A stretch of DNA of 64,000 nucleotides from JAFANK01 sp036741695 (GCA_036741695.1 DAINRU010000006.1:42180-106179); one strand, 5' to 3'; positions 43,187-51,892 are shown, counted from the stretch's first letter. Notes: generated by a model from the letters alone, not told the origin. Numbers and translations: made by a program.

Positions 43187-44091
43187 CTGCGCCCTCTCTT
43201 GCGATGGACATATGCGCGCCACATCCCAGTGACGATCGGCCGCTCGTCCTCGATGACGAGTTGCGAGCGACCGCCTGTTTCGACGTGCTCGAGCTTCAAG
43301 GCGGACAGCTCGCGCAGAACTCGCGGTCCGGCTCCTTTGATGATGCCGCTCGTGACAAGTATTCCACCGGGCGTGAGCTTGCGCACGAACGCAGGGGCGA
43401 GATGCGTGAGCACACGGGCGGTGATATTGGCGACGATGACCTGGGCCTTGGGAAACGACGCGGGCACGCCGCGAGCGCGCAGGATCTTCACGGCTTTGAG
43501 CTTGTTGGTCGCGAAATTGTCGCGGGTGGCCTGGACGGCGATCGGGTCGATGTCGCTTGCGTAGACGCGAGCGCCGGCGCGGGCGGCGGTAAGCGCGAGA
43601 ATGCCCGAGCCACAACCGATATCAAGCACGACGGTTCCGCGCTGCACATACGGCAGCAGCAGATTGATGGCCAGCTGCGTCGAGGCGTGCTGGCCCGTGC
43701 CGAACGCCATACCGGGGTCGAGCCGGATCTCTGCTGCGCCGCGCGGCGCCTTGAAGCGGCGCTGCCAGGTGGGCACGATGAAGAGACCGGGCGCGATGTG
43801 AATGGGTTTATAGTACTTCTTCCACGATGATGCCCACGACTCGTCGCGGATATCGCTTGTCGCGAGCGCGACGTTGTGCAAGATCCGTCGCCTGCGCGCC
43901 GCCGCGAGCATCGTCGCGAGCCGGGCAGCTGCCGGGAGCGCGCCGGCTTTGGACACGTGGACGCTGACGTGGGTCAGCGGTGAGACGATGCCATCGGGGC
44001 CACTTCTGACCCCCGCCTGCTCGATCGCGGCGAGTCCCCCTGTGGCGGTCTCGAGGAGCGCGGTTGCCGGCACGATGTCGTCCGGCCGCAC
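43183..44091 (-). CDS. prmA: Ribosomal protein L11 methyltransferase
   Basis: About 302 residues. The C-terminal methyltransferase has FGTGQHASTQLAINLL, VLDIGCGSGILALTAARAG, the Asp of ASDIDPIAV, and NPPY-like VANITARVLTHLAP, all typical of PrmA, which trimethylates ribosomal protein L11. The N-terminal half is the family's alpha/beta region that docks on L11. The start is poorly defined: GTG at 44091 is the first recognised start codon after the dnaJ stop, but homology suggests about seven further residues upstream. Confidence 0.9.
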   Translation of the reverse strand: MRPDDIVPATALLETATGGLAAIEQAGVRSGPDGIVSPLTHVSVHVSKAGALPAAARLATMLAAARRRRILHNVALATSDIRDESWASSWKKYYKPIHIAPGLFIVPTWQRRFKAPRGAAEIRLDPGMAFGTGQHASTQLAINLLLPYVQRGTVVLDIGCGSGILALTAARAGARVYASDIDPIAVQATRDNFATNKLKAVKILRARGVPASFPKAQVIVANITARVLTHLAPAFVRKLTPGGILVTSGIIKGAGPRVLRELSALKLEHVETGGRSQLVIEDERPIVTGMWRAYVHRKRGRR

Positions 44092-44125
44092 GGCCAGCGT
44101 GAAACGCCGCCAGGAGCCGGCGCCG

Positions 44126-45232
44126 TTACTCGGTGCCGAACGCCTTGCGGACTTTCTTGAAGAGATCCGAATCCTCGACTTCCTCGCCGCCGGCGCGCGC
44201 GAACTCTTCGAGTATCTCGCGCTGCTTGCGCGAGAGTTTGCTCGGGACGACCACGCGCACGTCAGCGACGAGGTCGCCGCGACCATGGCCGCGCATCCTC
44301 GGCAGGCCGCGCCCGCCGATATGGAACGTCGTTCCCGTCTGCGTGCCCGCCGGGATCTTGAGCGTGGCCGTACCGTCGAGCGCCTCGATCTCGAGCGTTG
44401 CACCCAATGCGGCTTGGGTGAACGAGACGGCTGTCTCGCAGTGAAGGTCTGCACCGCGCCGCTCGAAGACGTCGTGCGGGTTGACGCTCACATAGATGTA
44501 GAGATCGCCGCTTGGACCGCCGCGTTCGCCCGCCTCACCCATGCCGGCATAGCGGATACGAGTGCCGTCCTCGGCGCCGGCCGGGACAGTGACCGTCATC
44601 GTGCGCTTGCGCTCAGCCCGACCCCGCCCATGACAGGTCTTGCACGGGTTGCGCACGACCTTGCCGCTCCCGCCGCACCGCGCGCAAGGCGCCGTCGTGA
44701 TGAACTGACCAAGCATGGTGTTGCGCGCGTGGCGCAGCTCGCCCGTGCCGTGGCAATCATGGCAGTCGACGGGTTCGTGACCATCCGCCGATCCGGATCC
44801 TTTGCAGGTCTCGCAGCGTGCGAGATGCGTGAAGGTGATCTCGCGCTCGCTCTTCTCGAGGACGTCGGCCAGCTCGATCTCCAGGTCGTAGCGCAGATCG
44901 GAGCCGCGAGCGGGGCCGCGCCGTTGCTGCATGCCGGCGCCGAAGAAGAAATCGAAGATGTCGCCGACGCCCGCGCCCGCAAACCCGCCGGCGCCGAATT
45001 GGCCATCGACCGTGCCGTAGCGGTCGTAGTGCGCGCGTTTCTCGGCGTCGGAGAGCACAGAATAGGCCTCGTTGATCTCTTTGAAACGTGTCTCCGCGTA
45101 TTTTTTGTCGTCGTCGTGCACGACGTCGGGATGAGCGCGGCGCGCGAGGTTGCGATAGGCCCGCTTGATCTCATCGTCGGATGCGGTCTTGGGAACGCCC
45201 AGGATCTCATAGTAGTCGCGTTGGGTCGGCAC
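44126..45232 (-). CDS. dnaJ: Chaperone DnaJ
   Basis: A 368-residue type I J-protein. The J domain (DYYEILGVPKTASDDEIKRA, AHPDV) activates DnaK ATPase. A Gly/Phe-rich linker follows (FGAGGFAGAGVGDIFDFFFG). The zinc domain has four CxxCxGxG repeats: CETCKGSG, CHDCHGTG, CARCGGSG and CKTCHGRG. The C-terminal substrate domains begin around RTMTVTVPAGAEDGTRIRYAGMG. GTG at 45232 gives the standard (M)PTQRDYYEILG start. It lies 35 bases after hrcA; grpE and dnaK, usually between these genes, are not in this run. Confidence 0.96.
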   Translation of the reverse strand: MPTQRDYYEILGVPKTASDDEIKRAYRNLARRAHPDVVHDDDKKYAETRFKEINEAYSVLSDAEKRAHYDRYGTVDGQFGAGGFAGAGVGDIFDFFFGAGMQQRRGPARGSDLRYDLEIELADVLEKSEREITFTHLARCETCKGSGSADGHEPVDCHDCHGTGELRHARNTMLGQFITTAPCARCGGSGKVVRNPCKTCHGRGRAERKRTMTVTVPAGAEDGTRIRYAGMGEAGERGGPSGDLYIYVSVNPHDVFERRGADLHCETAVSFTQAALGATLEIEALDGTATLKIPAGTQTGTTFHIGGRGLPRMRGHGRGDLVADVRVVVPSKLSRKQREILEEFARAGGEEVEDSDLFKKVRKAFGTE

Positions 45233-45267
45233 CGCTGCTTTCGCTTGTCCCTTCCGCCTAAGTCCGG

Positions 45268-46365
45268 TCAGCCGCCGAACTGCGACGCTTCGCCCTGGAA
45301 GAGCGCGTTCAAGCTGTCCGCCATGCAGTTGATGAGGGCGATGAGCCGTGCGTACTGCATGCGCCGCGGCCCAAGGATGCCGACCGCGCCTGCATTGCGA
45401 TCGCCAACCCTGTAGGGGACGGTGACCACGCTGCACTCACTCATGTCGGCGCTCGGCAACTCGTGTCCGATGCTGATGCGCGGCCCTTCGCTTTCCAGCG
45501 ATCCATGCAGCAACTTGTACAGCGTCTGCTGCTCCTCGAGCAGATCGAGGATGGCTCGCAACTTGCGCAGATCGCGGAACTCCTGCTGGTCGAGCAGATT
45601 GTGGGCGCCGCCCGCGAAGAGCCGGCGCTCGACGTCGGCCTCGGAATGTTCCGCCAAGATGACGGCGATGGCGCGCAACAGATCGTCCGGCACACGGGTC
45701 TCGCGTGCGAGGGCATTGAGCGCTTCAATCGTGATGTCGGCCAGCACCGTGCCCTGCAGGTTGGCGTTGAAGTTGTTGGCCGCGCGCAGCAGGCGGTCGG
45801 CGTCGATCTCGTGGCCGGTCTCGACCGTGCATTGCGCCGCTAGACCCAGGTTGGTGACCAAGACGACGTGCACCGCGCGGTCGCCCAGACGGATGAGCTC
45901 GATGTGACGGAAGACCTGGCTGCTCAGGCGCGGCGTGATGGCAAACGCGATGCTGCGCGTGAGGCTTGAGAGCACGTGCGAAGCGTGATCGACGACCGAG
46001 TCAAGTTGGTGCGCGGCGCGCCCCATCTCTGCTTTGATGCCATCGCGCTCTTCAGGGGTGAGGGTCTCAGGCAGCATGAGGCGGTCGACGTAATAGCGAT
46101 ATCCGCGGTCTGAGGGAACGCGACCGGCCGAGGTGTGCGGTTGGTCGAGGTATCCCTCGTCGTCAAGACTCGCAAGCTCTGCCCGCACCGTGGCTGGGCT
46201 GATGCCGAGGTTGTACTTCTGCGTGAGCGTGGCGGAGCCGACCGGCTCGCCGGTGGCGATGTACTCGTAGACGACCGTCCCCAGGATAGAGGTCTTGCGA
46301 CGGTCAAGCTCAGGCTCGCTTGGCCGGCCGAGGGGCGTATCTGCGGTGTTTTTCGGTTTTTTCAT
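45268..46365 (-). CDS. hrcA: Heat-inducible transcription repressor HrcA
   Basis: A 365-residue HrcA. The N-terminal winged helix (ILGTVVYEYIATGEPVGSATL, SPATVRAELASLDDEGYLDQPHTSAGRVPSDRGYR) and the C-terminal GAF-like region ending GVILGPRRMQY-like AVGILGPRRMQYARLI are family signatures. HrcA binds CIRCE and is reactivated by GroEL. The ATG at 46365 lies only five bases from the CIRCE element and has no ribosome site; an in-frame GTG at 46383 lies inside CIRCE. The gene heads the dnaJ-to-S1-like run. Confidence 0.94.
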   Translation of the reverse strand: MKKPKNTADTPLGRPSEPELDRRKTSILGTVVYEYIATGEPVGSATLTQKYNLGISPATVRAELASLDDEGYLDQPHTSAGRVPSDRGYRYYVDRLMLPETLTPEERDGIKAEMGRAAHQLDSVVDHASHVLSSLTRSIAFAITPRLSSQVFRHIELIRLGDRAVHVVLVTNLGLAAQCTVETGHEIDADRLLRAANNFNANLQGTVLADITIEALNALARETRVPDDLLRAIAVILAEHSEADVERRLFAGGAHNLLDQQEFRDLRKLRAILDLLEEQQTLYKLLHGSLESEGPRISIGHELPSADMSECSVVTVPYRVGDRNAGAVGILGPRRMQYARLIALINCMADSLNALFQGEASQFGG

Positions 46366-46369
46366 CGTT

Positions 46370-46396
46370 TTAGCAATCGGCACCCAAGAGTGCTAA
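46370..46396. promoter_or_regulatory. CIRCE operator
   Basis: Plus strand TTAGCAATC-N9-GAGTGCTAA, against the consensus TTAGCACTC-N9-GAGTGCTAA: one mismatch in 18 arm bases. It directly precedes hrcA, the standard autoregulatory site. Confidence 0.93.
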
Positions 46397-46500
46397 TCGG
46401 GATGTACGCCGGACGGTTAGCCCCTCCCTTGTCGAGAACAAGAGCGCCGTCTGGAACGGCGAGACTTCGCGCGCACGACAGTCGTATGGAGTAAGTATCG

Positions 46501-47280
46501 GTGAACGCCACTTCGACCACGCCTCGTGTTGCGCTTGTGACCGGTAGCGCGAGCGGTCTTATGCGCGGCGTGTGCGTGTCTCTTGCGCAGCGCGGGTATG
46601 CGATCGCCGCGAATTACCGCGCGCCTCGCAGCGACGCAGACGAGACCGTACGCGCCGTCCGTGCGGCCGGCGGCCGGGTCGAGGCATTCGCCGCCGACGT
46701 CTCCTACCCAGAAGAGGCCGCCTCGCTCGTCACCGCAGTCAAAGCGGCATTCGGCAGCGTCGACGTGCTGGTCTGCGGTGCGGGCCCCATGATCGTCAAG
46801 GACGTCGACAACACGACGCTCGACGAATACCGCGAGATGATCGACGGCAATATGGGCTCGGTCTTCTATTGCGTCAAAGCGGTGCTGCCGCTCATGCGCG
46901 AGCGCCGCTTCGGGCGCATCATCACCTTCGGAATGACGGGCGCTGAGGTGACGCAGGGCTGGCGACATCTCGCGGCATACGCAGCAGCCAAGTCGGCGGT
47001 CGTCGCTTTCACACGCTCGCTGGCGCTCGAGGAAGGGCCGCACGGCGTCACCTGCAACGTCGTCAATGTGGGAGACATCCGCGACAAAGATGCGGATCGA
47101 GCCGCGGTGCTCGAACGGCGCGATTATCGCAACCCGCTGATGCGCCCCGGCAGCTGGCAAGACGTCGGCGATGCCGTCGCCTATCTGGCGAGCGACGAAG
47201 CGTCATTCGTCACGGGATCTGTCTTGAGCGTGACCGGTGGCTGGCAAGGCTTCCTGGCCGAATTCTCGCGCTGGCCCTAA
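46501..47280 (+). CDS. Short-chain dehydrogenase/reductase
   Basis: A 259-residue SDR of the FabG-like classical group. The cofactor loop is VTGSASGLMRG, followed by AADVS, the NNAG position as VCGAG, and the catalytic pair in YAAAKSA with a preceding Gly/Thr region where Ser is expected (TFGMTGAEV). The C-terminal SFVTGSVLSVTGGW matches the family. The substrate is unknown. GTG at 46501 has GGAG nine bases upstream. It is divergent from hrcA across about 105 bases. The replacement of the canonical Ser (position near ITFGMT) should be checked. Confidence 0.88.
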   Translation: MNATSTTPRVALVTGSASGLMRGVCVSLAQRGYAIAANYRAPRSDADETVRAVRAAGGRVEAFAADVSYPEEAASLVTAVKAAFGSVDVLVCGAGPMIVKDVDNTTLDEYREMIDGNMGSVFYCVKAVLPLMRERRFGRIITFGMTGAEVTQGWRHLAAYAAAKSAVVAFTRSLALEEGPHGVTCNVVNVGDIRDKDADRAAVLERRDYRNPLMRPGSWQDVGDAVAYLASDEASFVTGSVLSVTGGWQGFLAEFSRWP

Positions 47281-47300
47281 GGAGGGAGCTCTACTCGGCC

Positions 47301-48284
47301 GTGGTTGATTCACTCGTGGCGGTTATAGCGATGGCATCCGTGGTACTTGCATCACCTGCTCCCGCTAGTATGCCCGACCGATCGATAAATGCAAATTATA
47401 TCGTCTCCGTCGGCAGCCCGACGCAGCGAGTCCAGCATGGCACTGTGTGGTTGAAGAGCTATTCGTGGAACGGTGGGGAACAATTCCAGATCGGCACGAT
47501 AGCCGATGGCAAGACCCACATCGCGTTCAACGACAGGCTTTCACCGTATTTGAAGAGACCACCTGATGCACAGCATGACAATTGGATAGTGCTGTTCCAT
47601 GTTGCGCCCACGCTCTGGTATTCGACAGCTAGGCTTGATCATAGCCCTGTTTTCTCGGACTTTCGCGGCGCCGTCAGCGCGCTGGGCACGATGTCGGCCA
47701 GCGGTGCTTGGACGACGCTGACTCTGCCCGCACCAACCAAACGCATCATCACCCTCGTCAATTTGGACGGCACGCCCGTTGCGCAGACGACCATCGATGT
47801 CGCGCTTCACGTCAGCAATGCGGACCATTGCGCAGCCGAGCAGGGTCCCGAGCTTGGAACCTACGTGACGGATTCCCAAGGGAGACTGGTCCTCACGTTG
47901 CCTGCCCAACCGCTCATGCTCCGCATCGGGTACTTCGATCCTGACGGGTGGTGGTGGCCCAACGGCCTTGGGGTCGGTCCCGGACAGTCGATCGTTGTCC
48001 GTCGAGATTTCCGTTATCCGCCCCCCGCGACATGGCACCTGAGGGTCAGGCGCCAGGATGGAGCACCAGCAAGCAACGCGACTGTCTTTTGGTTTGTTCA
48101 TGTAGACCGCTGCGGGGGACCACCAGATACGCAGACAGACGGCGACGGCAAGACCACGCTCTCCGTCACGCCACGCCTCACAGGCTCGGTCACGATCACG
48201 TACGAGGGAAAAAATTATACCCTCAGCGGCGCACAGCGTACGGCGCTTGAGAAGAATCGTGACCTCGACGTGACGCTGCCGTAG
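47301..48284 (+). CDS. Secreted protein of unknown function
   Basis: A 327-residue exported protein: signal segment (residues about 3-22), then a globular region with many Trp and beta-type stretches (HGTVWLKSYSWNGGEQFQIG, ITLVNLDGTPVAQTTIDVALH). Two carboxypeptidase-regulatory-like Ig motifs appear, TLVNLDGTPVAQTTIDVAL and LRVRRQDGAPASNATVFWF, each with a xDGxPxxxxxV pattern. Base composition is slightly more AT-rich than its neighbours. GTG at 47301 is tentative because GGAGGGAG is about 14 bases away. No family recognised. Confidence 0.65.
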   Translation: MVDSLVAVIAMASVVLASPAPASMPDRSINANYIVSVGSPTQRVQHGTVWLKSYSWNGGEQFQIGTIADGKTHIAFNDRLSPYLKRPPDAQHDNWIVLFHVAPTLWYSTARLDHSPVFSDFRGAVSALGTMSASGAWTTLTLPAPTKRIITLVNLDGTPVAQTTIDVALHVSNADHCAAEQGPELGTYVTDSQGRLVLTLPAQPLMLRIGYFDPDGWWWPNGLGVGPGQSIVVRRDFRYPPPATWHLRVRRQDGAPASNATVFWFVHVDRCGGPPDTQTDGDGKTTLSVTPRLTGSVTITYEGKNYTLSGAQRTALEKNRDLDVTLP

Positions 48285-48346
48285 GTGCGACTTTAAGTCG
48301 CACCCGCTACGCAGACGATCTACATCGATGCGCGACTGACGTCGCG
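48284..48346. terminator. Two hairpins between convergent genes
   Basis: GGTGCGACT-TTA-AGTCGCACC (48284-48304) is a perfect 9-bp stem starting in the stop region of the unknown secreted gene. CGCGAC-TGAC-GTCGCG (48331-48346) follows before the helicase stop at 48351. They share a GCGAC...GTCGC core and probably terminate both convergent genes, although no T tract follows. Confidence 0.55.
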
Positions 48347-48350
48347 CCAG

Positions 48351-50297
48351 TTACATTCTCGCGTCTACGAGATTCGAGCGTTGGGCAGATTCGCTCAAAA
48401 ATTCGCGGACGTCATCCAGTGAATGGACGCGGCGAGCGGGCGGCAGTGCGTCGAGGATGCGCTGGCCGTAGCCCATCGTCTCCAACCGCCCGTCCAGGAT
48501 GCACATGAGGCCCTTGTCCGACGCGCTGCGGATAAGACGGCCTAGACCTTGCTTGAGTTTGGTGATAGCGGCTGGGATCATCAAGGCCGCAAACGGGTCG
48601 TGCCCTGACGCCGCGAGCAACTTCGAGCGAGCGGCGATGATGGGATCGTCGGGCGGCGGGAACGGCAGCCGGTCGATGATGACGCACGAGAGTGCGCTGC
48701 CGATGACGTCGACGCCTTCCCAGAACGACGCGGTGGCGAAGAGCACGGCGTTGTTCTGTTCGCGGAACCATTGCAAGAGCGCACCCTTGGGCATCTGGCC
48801 CTGGACGCGATATGGGTAGGGCAGACTCGGGCCCAGAAGCGTTGCGACCGACTGCATCATCGCGATCGAGGTGAAGAGCACGAACGCCCTGCCATGCGTC
48901 GCCTCCAGCACCTGCGCGACGATGGGCACGGCATCGGCTGCGAAGTGCGGGCGCTTGGGATTCAACCGCTCGGGCGGCAGATAGAGCATCGCTTGCGCTG
49001 AGAAATCGAAGGGCGAGTCGAGGATGAGCTCGTCGAGCTCTGCACCTTCGAGCCCGACCTGTCTGCGCAAGTACGAGAAATCGCCGCCGGTGGAGATCGT
49101 CGCTGACGTCATGATGACGCTGCGCGTGCGCTCGAAGAGCAGCTCGCGCAGGAGATCCGCGACCGAAGCGGGCGCGCAATGCGCAGCCTGGGCGCCACCC
49201 CGGTCGCCTGTGCGCTCCACCCATGTGATCCAGTCATCCCCGCCGAGCCGCAGACGTTCGATCGTCTGGGTATGTGCGACGGTGAGGCGCAGGAGCAGAT
49301 CGCGCCGGCGTTTGAGCGCTTCGTCGTCGGCGCCCGGAAAGCGTGATGCCTTGGCCCATTTCTCCGCGACCCAATTCTCGATGCGGTAGAGGGCGCGCTG
49401 CAGCGGCTCGAGCAGCTCCTGCGCGCGCGCATTCTGCTGGAACGGATAGCGCATGCCCTGTTCATGCGCTAGTGCAGCGCTGAACTCGTCTGCCGCCTGA
49501 CTCAGGCTCGAGTTGAGCAGCTCATCGAAGACGTAGGCTCGGGCGAGCTTACGCTGCAGCCTGCCGATGCTCGGACGCGAGATGCTCGACGCGAAGGCAG
49601 CGCTGGCCCAATCTTCGATCTGATGGGCTTCATCGAGCACGACGTAGTCGTAGGGCGGGATGATGCCCCCGCCAACTGCAAGATCGCTGAAGAATAAAGC
49701 ATGGTTGACGACGACGATGTCCGCGTGACGGGCGGCCTCGCGCGCGTGCATCTGGTGGCAGCGCTCGGGTCCGAAGAACTCGCATGCCTCCATCAGACAG
49801 TCGTCAGCATCGGCATCCACCTCACGCCACAGGACGTCGCTCGGGACGAAGTCGAGCTCGGCGCGGTCCCCGGTGCGCGTTCGGTCCGCCCAAAAGAACA
49901 GTTTGCGGTCGTCCTCGCCCTGCGCGAGCACAAGCCGCCCCCGCAGCTGCTCGAGCTTATCACGGCACAGATAGTTGTTGCGTCCTTTGAGCTGCACGAC
50001 GCGCGCGCTCGAATCAAGAACGGCGAGCACCTGCGGGATGTCTTTGGTCAGCAACTGGTCTTGCAGCGCGAGCGTCGCAGTCGAGATGACGACCCGTTGG
50101 CCCGAGAGAATTGCAGGGACAAGATAGCCGAACGATTTGCCGGTGCCTGTGCCTGCTTCAACCATGACGTGGACGTGCTCGAGAAAGCCGCGGTTGACGA
50201 GTTTGCCCATGGCGATCTGCGCCGGACGATATTCGTAGCCGGCGATCGCACGGGCCATGAGGCCGTTGCGGCCTAAGACTTCATCTATAGTCAGCAT
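48351..50297 (-). CDS. DinG/XPD-family ATP-dependent DNA helicase
   Basis: A 648-residue superfamily 2 helicase. Walker A is EAGTGTGKS, Walker B/DEAH is VVLDEAHQIEDWA, motif III-like MTSATIS, and motif VI KQGLGRLIRS. Four Cys that could hold a 4Fe-4S cluster lie in YLCRDK, DCLMEAC and PERCHQ, as in DinG/YoaA and XPD. Such enzymes unwind 5'-to-3', acting on R-loops or damaged forks. There is no exonuclease domain, so it is of the YoaA/DinG short form. Confidence 0.92.
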   Translation of the reverse strand: MLTIDEVLGRNGLMARAIAGYEYRPAQIAMGKLVNRGFLEHVHVMVEAGTGTGKSFGYLVPAILSGQRVVISTATLALQDQLLTKDIPQVLAVLDSSARVVQLKGRNNYLCRDKLEQLRGRLVLAQGEDDRKLFFWADRTRTGDRAELDFVPSDVLWREVDADADDCLMEACEFFGPERCHQMHAREAARHADIVVVNHALFFSDLAVGGGIIPPYDYVVLDEAHQIEDWASAAFASSISRPSIGRLQRKLARAYVFDELLNSSLSQAADEFSAALAHEQGMRYPFQQNARAQELLEPLQRALYRIENWVAEKWAKASRFPGADDEALKRRRDLLLRLTVAHTQTIERLRLGGDDWITWVERTGDRGGAQAAHCAPASVADLLRELLFERTRSVIMTSATISTGGDFSYLRRQVGLEGAELDELILDSPFDFSAQAMLYLPPERLNPKRPHFAADAVPIVAQVLEATHGRAFVLFTSIAMMQSVATLLGPSLPYPYRVQGQMPKGALLQWFREQNNAVLFATASFWEGVDVIGSALSCVIIDRLPFPPPDDPIIAARSKLLAASGHDPFAALMIPAAITKLKQGLGRLIRSASDKGLMCILDGRLETMGYGQRILDALPPARRVHSLDDVREFLSESAQRSNLVDARM

Positions 50298-50407
50298 TGT
50301 TCGAACTAACGCGGCGAACGCGTGTTCGAGCCAATTCGGGTTGGTCTAGAGATGCCCTGCGAGCACAGATCGGAAGGTCGGTCGGGCGTCAATGGACGTT
50401 TGCAGCA

Positions 50408-50425
50408 ACGGACCTTCAGGTTCGA
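50408..50425 (+). repeat. Dispersed palindrome, degenerate copy E
   Basis: GCAGCA followed by ACGGACCT-TC-AGGTTCGA: the left arm is intact, the right arm has decayed. It lies in the 152-base spacer between the 5' end of the helicase gene and the stop of the small basic ORF. Confidence 0.65.
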
Positions 50426-50449
50426 AAATCTGTTCTTGCAATGTCGTGG

Positions 50450-50644
50450 TCAGAGGCTCTCCCAATCCCTCCGCTGCCTTTTCTTCTTCTCGAGCCTGCG
50501 CTTGCGCTCGACAAGCGATTCACTTATGCGCACCTGCGAGTTCACGGGCAACGTCGGACGCGCAGCACGGCGCCGCTGGATGGCGATCTTCTCCGTGAGC
50601 TCCTTGAGCCGCTTGGCGGAGACGCGCTTTTTCTTGCCCGGCAT
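50450..50644 (-). CDS. Small Lys/Arg-rich protein
   Basis: A 64-residue, strongly basic and probably helical protein beginning MPGKKKRVSAKRLKELTEKI and ending KKKRQRRDWESL. The composition suggests nucleic-acid or ribosome binding, with no family recognised. There is no clear ribosome site before the ATG at 50644. Palindrome copy C lies 42 bases upstream, as copies A and B do for their genes, which supports the reading a little. Confidence 0.5.
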   Translation of the reverse strand: MPGKKKRVSAKRLKELTEKIAIQRRRAARPTLPVNSQVRISESLVERKRRLEKKKRQRRDWESL

Positions 50645-50685
50645 GACGCAGCTGCGTTGGGCGTTTACACGTGAACCCCTACGAA

Positions 50686-50703
50686 ACGGACCTAAAGGTC
50701 CGT
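50686..50703 (-). repeat. Dispersed 18-bp palindrome, copy C
   Basis: ACGGACCT-AA-AGGTCCGT followed on the plus strand by TGCTTC. It lies between the divergent small basic ORF and the threonine dehydrogenase gene, and it is the first unit of the degenerate tandem array at 50694-50780. Confidence 0.8.
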
Positions 50704-50780
50704 TGCTTCAGGGTTAGGGTCGTAAAGGTTCGCTGCTTTCAAGGTCTGGGGCGTAAAGGTCCGATGATACGTCGCGCAAG
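50694..50780 (+). repeat. Three degenerate tandem units upstream of tdh
   Basis: Units begin at 50694 (AAAGGTCCGTTGCTTCAGGG), 50724 (AAAGGTTCGCTGCTTTCAAG) and 50755 (AAAGGTCCGATGATACGTC), spaced 30 and 31 bases, with GGTCGT/GGGCGT joining them. The right arm of palindrome copy C forms the start of unit 1. Confidence 0.6.
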
Positions 50781-50791
50781 AACTGGGGGTC

Positions 50792-51892
50792 GTGGCTGTC
50801 ACGAGAACCGAGCTCGAACCGGCAACTGCCTTGCGCAGCGCGTTGCCCACGAGCATGCGCGCGCTGGTCAAGGAACGGCCGGGGCCCGGGCTTGTCCTCA
50901 AGCAGGTCCCCTTGCCCCGCATCGGCCCGACCGATGTCCTCGTCAAGGTTCGCAAGGCCGGCATCTGCGGCACGGATGGTCATATATGGGACTGGGACAA
51001 GTGGTCGCAGAGCCGCATCGTGCCGCCGGTCATCGTCGGTCATGAATTCATGGGCACGGTGGCGGCGCGTGGTGATGCGGTTCGAAACGTCGCCATCGGC
51101 GACCGGGTCGCCGCCGAAGGCCACATCTCATGCGGCGCATGTCTGCTCTGCCGCACGGGGCAAGAATACATCTGCGAGCGCGTGCGCATCCTGGGCATCG
51201 ATCGGGACGGCGCTTTCGCCGACTACGTAGCGGTGCCCGAACACAATATCTGGAAACTCGACCCGGCCGTGCCCGACGAGTGGGCAGCGGTCTTCGACCC
51301 GCTGGGCAACGCGGTGCATACCGTCATGACCGCCGGCGTGAGCGCCAAGAGCGTCATCATCACGGGCGTTGGCTCGATCGGTCTCATGGCGATTCCGGTC
51401 GCACGTGCGGCCGGCGCCGCACGCCTCATCGCCATCGACGTCAATCCGCAGAAACTGGCCCTCGCCAAGTCGCTCGGTGCCGATGAGGTCTTCGATGCTC
51501 GCACGCCCGACCTGCACGACAAGATCTACGGGCTCACCGGAGGTCACGGGGCAGACGTGTTGCTGGAGATGAGCGGCAGCGGCGCCGCCATCAACCAAGG
51601 CCTGGGCATGGTGCGCAATGGGGGACGCGCGGCACTGCTCGGGCTTCCCTCCGACAACGTCAGCATGAATTTGGCCGAGAACATCATCTTCAAGGGCCTC
51701 ACGGTGCTCGGCATCAACGGCCGCAAGATGTTCGAGACGTGGTATCAGATGGAGGCTATGGTGACCGCCGGACGCATCGACCTCAAACCGATCATCACGC
51801 ACGTCCTGCCGTTGGAGCGTTTCGGAGAAGCGTTCGATCTTCTCAAAGACGGCAAGGCTGTGAAGATCGTCATCGACGTGAACAAGGACTAG
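50792..51892 (+). CDS. tdh: L-threonine 3-dehydrogenase
   Basis: A 366-residue zinc-dependent alcohol-dehydrogenase-family enzyme that oxidises threonine to 2-amino-3-oxobutyrate with NAD+. Catalytic-zinc and structural parts: KAGICGTDGHIW, VGHEFMGTV, CGACLLCRTGQEYIC (structural Cys), VFDPLGNAVHTVM, and the Rossmann loop ITGVGSIGLMAI. The neighbour kbl completes the pathway to glycine and acetyl-CoA. GTG at 50792 is the longest start; the family usually begins at the later ATG (50855, MRALVKERPGPG), which I consider about equally likely. Confidence 0.95.
   Translation: MAVTRTELEPATALRSALPTSMRALVKERPGPGLVLKQVPLPRIGPTDVLVKVRKAGICGTDGHIWDWDKWSQSRIVPPVIVGHEFMGTVAARGDAVRNVAIGDRVAAEGHISCGACLLCRTGQEYICERVRILGIDRDGAFADYVAVPEHNIWKLDPAVPDEWAAVFDPLGNAVHTVMTAGVSAKSVIITGVGSIGLMAIPVARAAGAARLIAIDVNPQKLALAKSLGADEVFDARTPDLHDKIYGLTGGHGADVLLEMSGSGAAINQGLGMVRNGGRAALLGLPSDNVSMNLAENIIFKGLTVLGINGRKMFETWYQMEAMVTAGRIDLKPIITHVLPLERFGEAFDLLKDGKAVKIVIDVNKD

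Noticed and set aside
43874..45415. Plus-strand open frame of about 513 codons opposite prmA and dnaJ
   Set aside because: Antisense to conserved prmA and dnaJ; composition is that of a shadow frame.
46417..47160. Minus-strand open frame of about 247 codons opposite the SDR
   Set aside because: The plus-strand SDR has cofactor and catalytic motifs; the antisense frame also runs into the hrcA promoter region.
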